Source: Myxococcales bacterium (GTDB taxonomy: Bacteria > Myxococcota_A > Polyangia > Palsa-1104 > JAEUJZ01). Taken from it: a stretch of 64,000 nt of DNA. Shown here piece after piece: positions 45,644 to 54,528 of the stretch (its first letter is position 1; every line of letters begins with the position of its first letter). The position numbers were made by a program, and so were the translations under genes. Location of the stretch: assembly GCA_016794505.1 (NCBI GenBank), contig JAEUJZ010000048.1, positions 33,957 to 97,956 of the forward strand. The letters run 5' to 3'. The notes beneath the pieces were generated by a model. That model was not told the DNA's origin and did no database searches. It saw only the letters and a program-made list of their open reading frames with translations.

Positions 45644-47818
45644 ATGCGCCGTGTACGCGAGATCTCTTTCTATTTGAGCCTGGGTTTTGCGCTGTCTGCG
45701 ATCGGTCCGATCTCGGATGGGGCTGCGGCGAAGAAGAAACCTGCGAAGGCGAAGAAGGCGCCACCCAAGGGCAAGCCCCTAGCTCCGAAGGCGGCTCCTG
45801 CTCCGTCGACTCCGCCTGCTCCGTCGAAGGCTGCGCCGCCTGCGGCTGCGGCACCTGCTGAAAAGACAGCGAGTGGCCCAGGGGCTGCTGCGGCTCCCGC
45901 TTCTCCGAGCGCATCCAGCGCACCATCGACGGGGGCTGCGCCTCAGCCGGGTGCAGGTGGTCCAGCGGCCGCGGCTCCTGCAGCCTCGGCGGCCGCGACA
46001 AGCCCGAGCGCACCCCCGGCAGGAGCAGCGACCAACACGCCCGCGGCTCAAACCGCAGCGACGGGACAGGGGGGAGCTTCTTCTGGAACAGCGACTGTCC
46101 CTGCAAAGCCGGCCGCGCCTTCGCCAGCCGCACAAGCTGCGTCGGTACCGCAAGCTGCGCCAGCAACCGCGAAGCCCCCAGCGCCTGCCACGGCTGAGCC
46201 TGAGGCCAAGTCAAGTGAGCGCTCGCGTGACGAGGCAACCGCCCGCATTCACATGCTGGCACGCGAAGCGAGGCGCGATCAGAAGTCGGGTCGACTCAGC
46301 GAGGCGCTGAGGAAGCTGCGGCAAGCGACGGAAGAGAGCGAACGCGAGCCGGTCGATCTCGACACGCGCGTCCTGGTTCACCTGATGTATGCCTGGGCGC
46401 TTTCCTCGTCGGGCGACGCAGCGGAAGCACAAGCGCAGGCCGAGCGGGCGGTCGAGCTTGCTCCAAACGACGCAGACGCGCATCACGACTTGGCAGAGCT
46501 TCAGCTGGAAAACGGCCAGCGCGATCAGGCCGTACGAACGGCCCAACGGGCGCTGGATCTGGGGCTGTCTGGGCAAGCCGCAGCCGACATGCGAGGGATC
46601 CTGCGCGGCGAGCGGCCCGATACATGGCGGTCGCGTTTGCACGGTCATGCGAGCGTCACACTGGGCTTTGAGTCGAACGCGGCGCAGGGCGAGGACTATC
46701 AGACCATCGCCGGTAAGTCGACGCGCGGAGCAGCCAGAAACCAGACGGATCGCCTGGCCAGCGTGCGCATCTTTCGTGCGCTGCGCGAGGATCCGATCCT
46801 CGGAACGCAGGTCTATCAGCGTGCGGTGGTTGCGGACTATCAGACGGCGTTGCCGGCGCAGCCACAGGCGGCCTTGCCGCTCGATCTGTCGCTATCGGCG
46901 CGCTACAGCTTCGTCAAGACGCCGACTGCTGACGTGTCAGTCGGCTATCAGTTCGCGCAGCTATTCATGATCTTTGCGCAGTCGGCCGACAACAACCTGC
47001 TGCCAGCGGCCGAGACGTATCATCTGCAGCGGCACACGCTGTCGATCCTGGGACAGCTAAAGCCGCGAGCGTCGATCGACATCATGGCGCGGCTCGATGG
47101 CTTCGTGACGATGAGCGGCCTTTCGCGCTTCACGCCGTTTCAAGGCGGCCTGCTCGCGTCGGGGCATGGCGTATTCAGTGAGTCCGCACGCTGGCACACG
47201 CACGCCGATGTCTCGTACCTATTGCGGCAGTCGTTCGATCAGACCAACGACGGCTATCTGAACAGCCATCGCATCCGAGCACTGTTGGGACAAGAGCTGC
47301 GCTGGCGCTTTTTGCGGCCGATGCTTTCGTATCGCTTCACATACGACGCAAGCGGAGTTCTGCAAGTGCAGGCGCCGCTGGCCATCCTGTACGCATCCAG
47401 CGCGCTGCCCACCGATCCGCCGGTCGCGGCCAACTTGGGAACGTACACATACAACGCGCCGCTCAGCTACCACGGGCACCAGATCAGCCTTGGCACGACG
47501 CTGGATCTGCCCCTTGCGATCGATGCACTGGCCGCGCTGCGCTATGAGTTCATGGGGTACACAGGCCAGTACACGGCGACGTACTTCGGCAACAACGTCG
47601 GCTCGATTCCGCCGCTTTCGCCGTTTGCCTTGCCCGATGCGCAGCGCTTGGATCACCGCTTCTCTGTCGATCTCGCGGCCAGCAAAGCGCTGCCGCATCA
47701 CCTGCGGCTGGGTGTGGCCTATGGCCTTCTGGTCAACGTATCAAGCATCAAAAACGCGCTCGACAACCGGAACTTCGACAAGCACAGCGTGATGCTCAGC
47801 TTGACCTATTCACGCTAG
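45644..47818 (+). CDS. TPR-containing outer-membrane beta-barrel protein
   Basis: About 724 residues from the ATG at 45644 (MRRVREISFYLSLGF), which gives a signal peptide; the frame is open further upstream. A basic Lys-rich stretch and a very long Ala/Pro/Ser-rich linker (about 30-195) follow. Two or three TPR units lie at about 215-315 (VLVHLMYAWALSSSGDAAEAQAQAERAVEL, AHHDLAELQLENGQRDQAVRTAQRALDLG). The C-terminal 400 residues have alternating beta-strands with aromatic girdle residues (HGHASVTLGFESNA, ADVSVGYQFAQLFMIF, LSYRFTYDASG) and end in LSLTYSR, fitting an outer-membrane barrel such as the Slam-like or biofilm-secretion porins. Barrel type is inferred. It begins 136 bases after the previous gene. 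Confidence 0.75.
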   Translation: MRRVREISFYLSLGFALSAIGPISDGAAAKKKPAKAKKAPPKGKPLAPKAAPAPSTPPAPSKAAPPAAAAPAEKTASGPGAAAAPASPSASSAPSTGAAPQPGAGGPAAAAPAASAAATSPSAPPAGAATNTPAAQTAATGQGGASSGTATVPAKPAAPSPAAQAASVPQAAPATAKPPAPATAEPEAKSSERSRDEATARIHMLAREARRDQKSGRLSEALRKLRQATEESEREPVDLDTRVLVHLMYAWALSSSGDAAEAQAQAERAVELAPNDADAHHDLAELQLENGQRDQAVRTAQRALDLGLSGQAAADMRGILRGERPDTWRSRLHGHASVTLGFESNAAQGEDYQTIAGKSTRGAARNQTDRLASVRIFRALREDPILGTQVYQRAVVADYQTALPAQPQAALPLDLSLSARYSFVKTPTADVSVGYQFAQLFMIFAQSADNNLLPAAETYHLQRHTLSILGQLKPRASIDIMARLDGFVTMSGLSRFTPFQGGLLASGHGVFSESARWHTHADVSYLLRQSFDQTNDGYLNSHRIRALLGQELRWRFLRPMLSYRFTYDASGVLQVQAPLAILYASSALPTDPPVAANLGTYTYNAPLSYHGHQISLGTTLDLPLAIDALAALRYEFMGYTGQYTATYFGNNVGSIPPLSPFALPDAQRLDHRFSVDLAASKALPHHLRLGVAYGLLVNVSSIKNALDNRNFDKHSVMLSLTYSR

Positions 47819-47984
47819 ACACCGCGTCGAGCTTCGCCGGTCCTGCTTGCTGCTGCGGGCGGTCCCGAGAAGCCCGCTCGTAGCTCCACGCAAGAAAACC
47901 AAAGTTTCAGGCCCAGAACAAACCCGAGGGATCTTGGCAGCCGCGTTCCCAATCTGTCGGGATCGTGATACGTTGCTTGTGCGC

Positions 47985-49085
47985 ATGGATACTCCGACGC
48001 GAGCAGGGGAAGAGATTGCGGGAGGGCGCTACAAGCTGGTGCGCCCCTTGGGGCGAGGCACTTTTGGCGATGTGTACTTGGCCGAGAGCGCGAATCCTCA
48101 GACGACGCATGACCAGAAAGAAGTGGTCGTCAAAATCCTGCACTCGCAGTGGGCGCAGGTGCCGGAAGTGGTCGAGCGTTTTCGCCGCGAAGCGCAGGTG
48201 ACGCAGAAGATCGACCACCCGCACGTTGCGAAGATCTTTGACTACGCCGAGCTTGACGACGGCGTGCCCTGCATCGTGATGGAATACCTGCCTGGTAACG
48301 CTCTGCGCGATCAGCTGGATCACGCGCGCATCGGACAGCAGCCAGCGACGAAAATCCTAATTGATATCGCCGACGCGCTAGCCGCCGCGCACAAGGCTGG
48401 CGTCGTCCATCGCGACTTGAAGCCCGACAACATTCAGCTTGTCGAGAAGGACGGCACCCCCTTTTATCCTGTGGTGCTGGACTTCGGCGTCGCCAAGTTT
48501 CTGGACGCGGCCGAGAAGCTGACGATGACGGGTGCGCTGCTCGGGACGCCAATCTATATGTCGCCGGAGCAGTTCCGCGGCGAGTCCAACCTGGGTCCTC
48601 CGTCGGATATCTATGCGTTTGGTGTGCTGGCGTATGAGCTCTATGCCGGGCGGCCGCCTTTTACCGGACAGACGTTTGCAGAGCTGGCTCTGGCGCACAC
48701 CAACAAGCCGGCGCCGCCTTTGCCCGGTGCAGACAAGGCGCTGAGCGATCTGCTGCTGCGCTGCTTGGACAAGGATCCCAACCGCCGACCGAAGGCCGAG
48801 GCCATTGCCAACAGCCTTCGCGCCATTGCCGCCGGGCTGCCACCGGGCGATACACTGGCCAATGAGCCCGAGATTGATCCCTTCGCAGCGACGGGAGCAG
48901 GCAGCAGCGCCGCCTTGGCCGAGACCATTCGTGCCACTGTCGCGACGGTGGCCAAGACCACACCCGTCGAGCCAGCCAAGCCACCCACTGCGGCAAGCTC
49001 ATCGCGGTCGACCTTTTTGCTGGCCTTATTGGTCTTTGTTTTGACGTCGGGCTTGGGTCTTGCGGTGTACTTCTATCTGCTGTAA
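47985..49085 (+). CDS. Transmembrane Ser/Thr protein kinase
   Basis: About 366 residues from the ATG at 47985 (MDTPTRAGEEIAGGRYKLV). The Gly-rich loop is GRGTFG, followed by VVVKILHSQW with the ATP Lys; HRDLKPDN and DFGVAKF are intact, as is the activation end GTPIYMSPEQF. It should be an active kinase. A short Ala/Thr/Pro-rich linker ends in one membrane helix (STFLLALLVFVLTSGLGLAVYFYLL) at the very C-terminus, with no sensor domain outside. This tail-anchored layout is common in myxobacterial kinases. The divergent-facing MglA-like gene ends 48 bases downstream on the other strand. Confidence 0.92.
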   Translation: MDTPTRAGEEIAGGRYKLVRPLGRGTFGDVYLAESANPQTTHDQKEVVVKILHSQWAQVPEVVERFRREAQVTQKIDHPHVAKIFDYAELDDGVPCIVMEYLPGNALRDQLDHARIGQQPATKILIDIADALAAAHKAGVVHRDLKPDNIQLVEKDGTPFYPVVLDFGVAKFLDAAEKLTMTGALLGTPIYMSPEQFRGESNLGPPSDIYAFGVLAYELYAGRPPFTGQTFAELALAHTNKPAPPLPGADKALSDLLLRCLDKDPNRRPKAEAIANSLRAIAAGLPPGDTLANEPEIDPFAATGAGSSAALAETIRATVATVAKTTPVEPAKPPTAASSSRSTFLLALLVFVLTSGLGLAVYFYLL

Positions 49086-49133
49086 CTAGCCCGTGGTTCT
49101 CGTCGCTGGTGCTCGCTTTCCCAGCGACCTGGG

Positions 49134-50702
49134 TTAGGCGCCGCGAGCCAGCCAGGCTTCTTTGCGCAGGGCGGCATCCAGCAGAAAGAACAGCGCGAAC
49201 AGGCCGTCTTCGAGCGAGCACTTGCCTGCTTCTGCATCCTGCACAGCTTGACGGAAACGCAGATAGCGCTCGACGGGAAGACCGAGGACCAGGCCGCGCC
49301 AGGCAGGACCCTCATCGGGTTCGCGCGTTGCCTCGGCAGCGGTCAGAGCATAGAAGATGCTCGCAGCGCGGCGGACCCCGGCGCTCCACTGGCCCGCCAA
49401 GATCTGACGCTCGACATCCTGAAGCTGTACGCGCAGCGAGCCATGGGGCACCAGATGGCTAAACCAAATATCGCGCGCCAGTCCGGGCTGCGATGTGTTT
49501 GCGGCGCTGCCATCGCTGCGTGCGCTGCGACTTGCGGCCGTCGGATCGCGGGAAAGCGCGCTCGCCGCATTTAGGACCGCTCCATCGTTGGCAGCGACGA
49601 TGGGGGCTTGCCCTGGCTCCAAAATGACCCGCTGGCCCGAGTGAGCGGCCCGTCGGGGAACGGCCAGGACATCGACGGGAATGCTGGGGGCATCGCTGCG
49701 CCCCTCGCCACGCACCGGGCTGACTGGGCCGGCGGACAGCCGGACAGGACCACTGGGGACACTCGCGACAGGCTCTGGGGCGGCTGCGGTCGGTGCGGCA
49801 GAAAAAGGCGGCGCAGCCACTGGGCCGGCCTGCGAGGACGGACGATCGCCCAGTCCGCCCCGCTCAGCGACCAGGCCGCCGGAAAGCGGAGGCGCGCTGT
49901 GTGAGGCAGGAGGCGGCGTGCTCTCGGTCGGTGCCTCGCCAAACGCGTGATCGGGCGCGTTTCCGCCCTGGTTCGTCGGCTGGTTTTCAGGTGGGTAGCG
50001 TTTCTGCAGGTTGGCCATGGCGCGCTGGGCATCCTGCATCGCCAGCACGCGGCGGCTGGTGACCACGTCGCTCGTTGAGCTGTATTCCGGCCGCTGACTG
50101 TCGCGGGTCATCTCGGGTCGGCGACGCAGCGCGGACTCGAGCGCTCGGCTGCTCAATGCCCGGAATGCATCAAAGACCCCTTGTCCGACGTGCGCGATGG
50201 TGGCAAAGCTCGGCGCCTGCGTCAGGTTCAGCCCGGATTCTAGCTCTCCCACCGACAGAGAATCGGGCAGATCGCGCTTGTTCCAAGCCATCACGAACGC
50301 GATCTGATCGGGCGACACATTCAGGTCAAACAGGCAGTTGCGCAGCTCTTCAAGGGCTTGGATGTTCTCGCGCTCGCGGCCACGCTGGCTGTCGGCGATG
50401 AACAAGATCCCGTCGGCTCCGACCAGAAGAGCGCGTCGCGTCGCCTCGTTCTGCACAGCGCCTGCCGCGGTATAAATCTGAATCTGCATCGAAGAGCCGA
50501 GCAGGCGGGCTGGCGGCGGCGGATAGAAGTCGAAGAACAGCGTGCGATCGCTGCCGGTCTGTACCGTCACCAGCTGTCCGCGCACGTCGGGGCGCAGCGA
50601 GCGATACAGGCCGTTTAGCATCGAGGACTTGCCGGCCGACGCCGGGCCATAGAGCACCAGCTTGAGATGCAGCTCGCGGCTCTGAGAGTAAGACGGCGCC
50701 AC
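49134..50702 (-). CDS. MglA-like small GTPase with long C-terminal extension
   Basis: A 522-residue protein. Residues about 1-200 form a Ras-like GTPase of the MglA/bacterial Arf-Ras group: P-loop GPASAGKS (19-26), the DFYPPP segment used by MglA in place of switch residues, YTAAGAVQNEATRR (MglA-type TAAG instead of DxxG) and the specificity motif WNKRD. MglA proteins control cell polarity and motility. Here the GTPase is followed by about 210 residues of Pro/Ala/Ser-rich linker and a distinct C-terminal helical domain of about 110 residues (DIWFSHLVPHGSLRVQLQDVERQI...DGLFALFFLLDAAL). That domain is not in MglA and is unfamiliar. No MglB/roadblock gene is adjacent. Confidence 0.82.
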   Translation of the reverse strand: MAPSYSQSRELHLKLVLYGPASAGKSSMLNGLYRSLRPDVRGQLVTVQTGSDRTLFFDFYPPPPARLLGSSMQIQIYTAAGAVQNEATRRALLVGADGILFIADSQRGRERENIQALEELRNCLFDLNVSPDQIAFVMAWNKRDLPDSLSVGELESGLNLTQAPSFATIAHVGQGVFDAFRALSSRALESALRRRPEMTRDSQRPEYSSTSDVVTSRRVLAMQDAQRAMANLQKRYPPENQPTNQGGNAPDHAFGEAPTESTPPPASHSAPPLSGGLVAERGGLGDRPSSQAGPVAAPPFSAAPTAAAPEPVASVPSGPVRLSAGPVSPVRGEGRSDAPSIPVDVLAVPRRAAHSGQRVILEPGQAPIVAANDGAVLNAASALSRDPTAASRSARSDGSAANTSQPGLARDIWFSHLVPHGSLRVQLQDVERQILAGQWSAGVRRAASIFYALTAAEATREPDEGPAWRGLVLGLPVERYLRFRQAVQDAEAGKCSLEDGLFALFFLLDAALRKEAWLARGA

Positions 50703-50948
50703 GATTTAGCAATCTAACATACATGGTAGTCCCCGTGTGATGGCTATTTCGCCGAGGCTGAGCGCCGTCGGCTGCGGGTGCCACGCGTCCTTCTCGGCTC
50801 GCTTGGCCCGCGACGTGGCCGCGCAGCTAGCGTGCGCCTTGGGTCGGCGCTCGACGATCCGCAGCGATGAGCAGGCTGGTTCGCCAGACCGCGTGGCGAC
50901 CCGGCTTGCCCGTGGATCCAGACCGGGCCTTTGCGCTATCTTGCCGGC

Positions 50949-51737
50949 GTGCCAGCGCATACCTCTTCGCCGTCTGCCAAGCGCCCACCCCTTCATCGTC
51001 CTCGTCGAGATCCGCCTGCCAATCGTCGAGTCGTGCCGCAGATCCTGCCCCAAGTCTTGCAGCGCGCGAGAGCCCTGGGCGATCGCGGGGCGGTCCTGTT
51101 TGATCTCGACTCGACGTTGCTGGACAACCGGCCCCGACAGGCTCGCATCTTGCGCGAGTTCGCCGCACAGCGAGCGATCGAGCCGCTGCTGTCCTGCATC
51201 CCCGAGCACTTTGACGGCTGGTCGCTGAAGGTCCCGATGCGCGTCTGCGGCCTTCCCGATCCAGAGGTCGACACGCTGGAGCCGCAGGCCAAGAGCTTCT
51301 GGCGCGAGCGCTTCTTTACCAGCGAGTACTGCGTCGACGATGTCGCGATGGCCGGCGCGACCGAGTATGTCGAGCAGGTGATGCAGACGGGGGCGCGGCT
51401 GATCTATTGCACCGGACGACATCCCGCCATGCGGCAGGGCACCATCGAGTGCTTTGTACGCGAGGGCTTTCCCATTCCCGACGAGTCGCGGGTCACGCTG
51501 CTGATGAAGCCGCAGTTCGAGATGCACGATGACGAGTGGAAGCTCATCGCCCGCGACGAGATCGCGCGCATCGGTGAGCTCGTGGCGGCGTTCGACAACG
51601 AGCCGACGCACATCAACACCTATCGCGAGCAGTTTCCTCAGGCGCTGTGCGTCCACTTGCTCACCGACGAGTCGGCGCGCGGCGTCGTGGTTCACGAGAG
51701 CATTCCCTCGGTGTTCGATTTCGAATTCGACTGCTAG
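50949..51737 (+). CDS. HAD-superfamily hydrolase
   Basis: About 262 residues from a GTG at 50949; the start is uncertain, and a GTG at 51033 would remove a Pro/Arg-rich lead. The HAD nucleophile motif is VLFDLDSTLLDNR (DxDxT/S). A helical cap (AAQRAIEPLLSCIPEHFDGWSLK...FWRERFFTSEYC) follows. Motif II is likely LIYCTGRHPAMRQG (Thr), then a Lys in LLMKPQF and the acidic AAFDNEPTHINTYR. It is probably a phosphatase acting on a small substrate. The C-terminus VFDFEFDC is intact. A small membrane protein gene follows 54 bases later. Confidence 0.8.
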   Translation: MPAHTSSPSAKRPPLHRPRRDPPANRRVVPQILPQVLQRARALGDRGAVLFDLDSTLLDNRPRQARILREFAAQRAIEPLLSCIPEHFDGWSLKVPMRVCGLPDPEVDTLEPQAKSFWRERFFTSEYCVDDVAMAGATEYVEQVMQTGARLIYCTGRHPAMRQGTIECFVREGFPIPDESRVTLLMKPQFEMHDDEWKLIARDEIARIGELVAAFDNEPTHINTYREQFPQALCVHLLTDESARGVVVHESIPSVFDFEFDC

Positions 51738-51791
51738 CAGGCGGGACCGCCGCATGCTAGGCAGAGCCTGGATAGAAGGGGGCTGCGGCTC

Positions 51792-52313
51792 ATGACCGAC
51801 GAGCGGAGTGCCGAAAAGCTGCGCTGGATCGTGATTCTGGCCGCGCTGCTTTTCTTTGTGCCGGCGATCTTCATGGTGCGCGACTGCCTGCACTATCCAC
51901 GGCAAGCGCAGCTTCGCTTTGCCGCCCGCGTCGTGAAAAGCGAGGGAGCCCAGCTTGCCGTCGATACGCCCTGTGAGCTATCGGCGCAGGCGTATGGCAA
52001 CGGGCGTCAGAGCTTCGTCGAACAGGTCGAGCTGCGCTGCGGCGGGCTCGTGTGGCAGCTGGCCGAGACCTATGGCGGCTGTGCGCCGCAGGAACAGGCG
52101 ATGCCTGGCGAGACCCGCCTGCGCTATCGCTTGATGTGTCGCGCCCCCGAGCAGCTTCCCAAGCGCCACCTGCCGCAGCATCGGCCGGGATTCGTCCTCG
52201 ACACGCCGTCGGGCACGCTGCGCATCCAGGCCACGTCGCCGTCCCCCTCGCAAATCGCGCTTTCGATTGACGAATACAGCACGCCTGTAGCGACGCCTCG
52301 ATTGGTAGATTAA
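51792..52313 (+). CDS. Single-pass membrane protein of unknown function
   Basis: A 173-residue protein with a short cytoplasmic N-terminus (MTDERSAEKLR), one membrane helix (about 12-30, WIVILAALLFFVPAIFMV) and a periplasmic domain with four Cys that could pair (C33, C61, C82/C96). I do not recognise a family. It follows the HAD gene by 54 bases on the same strand and may be co-transcribed. A short AT-rich gap (52315-52370) separates it from the convergent hydrolase gene. Confidence 0.65.
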   Translation: MTDERSAEKLRWIVILAALLFFVPAIFMVRDCLHYPRQAQLRFAARVVKSEGAQLAVDTPCELSAQAYGNGRQSFVEQVELRCGGLVWQLAETYGGCAPQEQAMPGETRLRYRLMCRAPEQLPKRHLPQHRPGFVLDTPSGTLRIQATSPSPSQIALSIDEYSTPVATPRLVD

Positions 52314-52384
52314 TTGCGTTGTTTATATATTTTGCTTAATAAGAAATGCGATCAATCTACGAATGTCGATATGACAATAGGCGC

Positions 52385-54388
52385 TTAGGGTGGAGGAAAG
52401 GAACAGCTTCGCGGGCCGCAGGTGTCATAGACGCGACCTTCGGTGCGCAGAAAGGCGTCGAGCTGTGCTTTGGCCGCTTCCAGTCGCGGGATGCTGCGAT
52501 GCACGGCGTTGTCGCGGTCGGGCGGCACGTTGCTGTCACCGGGGCGCGGCTGCTGCCCGATGTCGTACTGGACATAGGCCGACTCGCTGCTCATCAGCAC
52601 CTGGCCGACGCCGAAGACCGCTTCGCTGGGCAGGCCCAGCAGCGACAGACCCATGCTGCGCACCATCGCCCGCGTTGCCAGGTTGGGCACCTGCGCATCG
52701 CCGATGCCTTCTTGATACAGCACGCGCTTGGGCACAACACCGGGCAAGGGATCGCGAAGGACATGCGGCGCATACGTCGCAGGGTCGCTGGCGTCCCACA
52801 GCATTTGGCCCAGCGCGATCACGATCTGGCGGTCGAGCGGATCGGGATACTCGTCGGCCAGCCGCTCGAAAAAGGTCTTGAACGCACTGCTGCGCCCGAT
52901 CAGCAGCGAAAAGAACCCTCCCGGCACGCACAGCGCGGCGCGCGGGATGTGCGGACTTAGAGCCAGCAAGCTCAGTCCCAGGCTGCCGCCGTTCGAGATG
53001 CCGTAGTAATAGACGCGGCTCTTGTCGGCGAGGATGCGCCCCATCGAGCGCAGCTCGGGCAGTGCGTCGAGCCCGCCTGTGGACAGCACCCGTGCCAGAT
53101 ACAGAACGTTGATCTGCGCCTGCTGCAGTCGGTCGGTGAGTAGCGCAAGCTGGTTCATGTCCTGCGGCAGGCGCTCGTTGACCAGGCTCAGGTCCGAAGC
53201 GGACAGGCCGATCCAGTCGATCGCGACTTGGACCATGCATAGGCGGTTGCCAAGCTCTCGCAGAAGCGGGCTGTCTAGCTCGCTTTGTCCGCTGCCGAAC
53301 AGGCTGTGGCCAACGAGCAAAATCGGCACCGGCCCCATGGTGCGCTCGACGCAGCTAGGGATGTGAATGGTCAAGGGAAATTGACCAAATCCGCGCACAG
53401 CCGGCTCGCCGTCTGGACCGAGCAGCAGCTGACCCGCGCTGTCGTTGCTGAGGAACGATGGAGCCTGGATCCTCCCTTGAATCTTGCGCCAGATCTCGGC
53501 GCGTCCGGGCGGCTTGTCATCGACCTTGTCGAGCAGGATCGCGGGGGTGGATCCGGTCGCGCCACGGTACGCAAACGCGGTGTCCCGCATGCGCACCAGG
53601 CGGCCGCTTTGGCTGCGATCGCTGGCGGTTTGGAAGTCCCAGGCCAGCTGCAGGCTGGACCGAGTCAGTCCTTGCCGTTCCAGGAAGGCAAAAAGTGACT
53701 CGTAGTGCGCTCGCAGCGTGCTGCGCAAGCTGCCGGCATCCAAGCGCCCGTCGCGCAGCGCGCGGAAACCAGCGAGCGGCGGGATGCGCTGCCCCGACTC
53801 GCTGCTGAGTCCCGAGATGGCGACGACATAGCGAGTGCCAGGGCGCAGGCGCACCTGGGGATACACGATCAGCGCCTGCCGTTCATCGGGGCCGGCGTTG
53901 CGATCGGGCTCGGCGAGGATCGGCACGCGCTCGCCGCTTTCGTATTCAAAAAGCTGCACCGGGCTTATCGGCAGCAGCGACTCGCCAGCGCGTCCAGCCG
54001 TCGGCAAGTTCGTGGCATCCATGCGCCCAGCTTGTATCGGAAAGTGGGCCAGCATCGGCGTGGCCGGGCTGAAACCGTCGCGGCCGTTGTACGGATCGGG
54101 CGAGACGTGTACGCCTTTCTTCGTCGATGGCAGCACCGCGTCCGGGATGCGCAGTCGGGTTCCGCCGCTGGCATCGGCTGCAAGATAGAACGACGAGGGA
54201 AAGGGCGTGAAACAGTCCTCGCCGGGGCCGCCTGAAAGCGGGTTGCAGCCGACGGCAAGCGGCGGCTCTTGCGACGGAGGGACGGTTTCCTCGTGTGTAC
54301 ACGAGCCCTGCACCGCGACACTGCCGAGGCAGACAAGCACTAGGCAGGGCAGACCAGCAGGGGACCCGCGAAGACCGGAACGGCGCAT
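52385..54388 (-). CDS. Alpha/beta-hydrolase-like lipoprotein
   Basis: A 667-residue predicted lipoprotein (signal with VAVQGSC lipobox near residue 29). The N-terminal half is a beta-rich domain (RYVVAISGLSSESGQRIPPLAGFRALRDG) of the type seen before a catalytic domain in myxobacterial lipoproteins. The C-terminal half contains an alpha/beta-hydrolase fold: IPILLVGHSLFGSG near the oxyanion region and the nucleophile elbow YYGISNGGSLGLSL (Gly-Ile-Ser-Asn-Gly). A catalytic Asp/His pair is likely in the later part (GIGDAQVP) but is not certain. Substrate unknown; an esterase or peptidase activity is possible. It is monocistronic between convergent and divergent neighbours. Confidence 0.75.
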   Translation of the reverse strand: MRRSGLRGSPAGLPCLVLVCLGSVAVQGSCTHEETVPPSQEPPLAVGCNPLSGGPGEDCFTPFPSSFYLAADASGGTRLRIPDAVLPSTKKGVHVSPDPYNGRDGFSPATPMLAHFPIQAGRMDATNLPTAGRAGESLLPISPVQLFEYESGERVPILAEPDRNAGPDERQALIVYPQVRLRPGTRYVVAISGLSSESGQRIPPLAGFRALRDGRLDAGSLRSTLRAHYESLFAFLERQGLTRSSLQLAWDFQTASDRSQSGRLVRMRDTAFAYRGATGSTPAILLDKVDDKPPGRAEIWRKIQGRIQAPSFLSNDSAGQLLLGPDGEPAVRGFGQFPLTIHIPSCVERTMGPVPILLVGHSLFGSGQSELDSPLLRELGNRLCMVQVAIDWIGLSASDLSLVNERLPQDMNQLALLTDRLQQAQINVLYLARVLSTGGLDALPELRSMGRILADKSRVYYYGISNGGSLGLSLLALSPHIPRAALCVPGGFFSLLIGRSSAFKTFFERLADEYPDPLDRQIVIALGQMLWDASDPATYAPHVLRDPLPGVVPKRVLYQEGIGDAQVPNLATRAMVRSMGLSLLGLPSEAVFGVGQVLMSSESAYVQYDIGQQPRPGDSNVPPDRDNAVHRSIPRLEAAKAQLDAFLRTEGRVYDTCGPRSCSFPPP

Positions 54389-54514
54389 GCGCGCAGCATA
54401 CTGAAGCGCCGCGATGTTCGGTGTCCCGCGGCTTGTGTACAGTGCGGCTTCGCCGTGACCGGACGGGACGTGGTCCGCACGTCTGCATGCTCGGGTCGAT
54501 GAGCTCGACTGCCC

Positions 54515-54520
54515 AAAGGA
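54515..54520 (+). promoter_or_regulatory. Ribosome-binding site of the AlkD-like gene
   Basis: AAAGGA 8 bases before the ATG at 54529. It favours that start over the upstream ATG at 54499 and longer in-frame extensions. Confidence 0.65.
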
Positions 54521-54528
54521 GAAGCGAG

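Noticed and set aside
50706..51905. Minus-strand frame opposite the HAD gene
   Set aside because: The plus strand carries a clear HAD DxDxT motif; the reverse frame has no recognisable domain.
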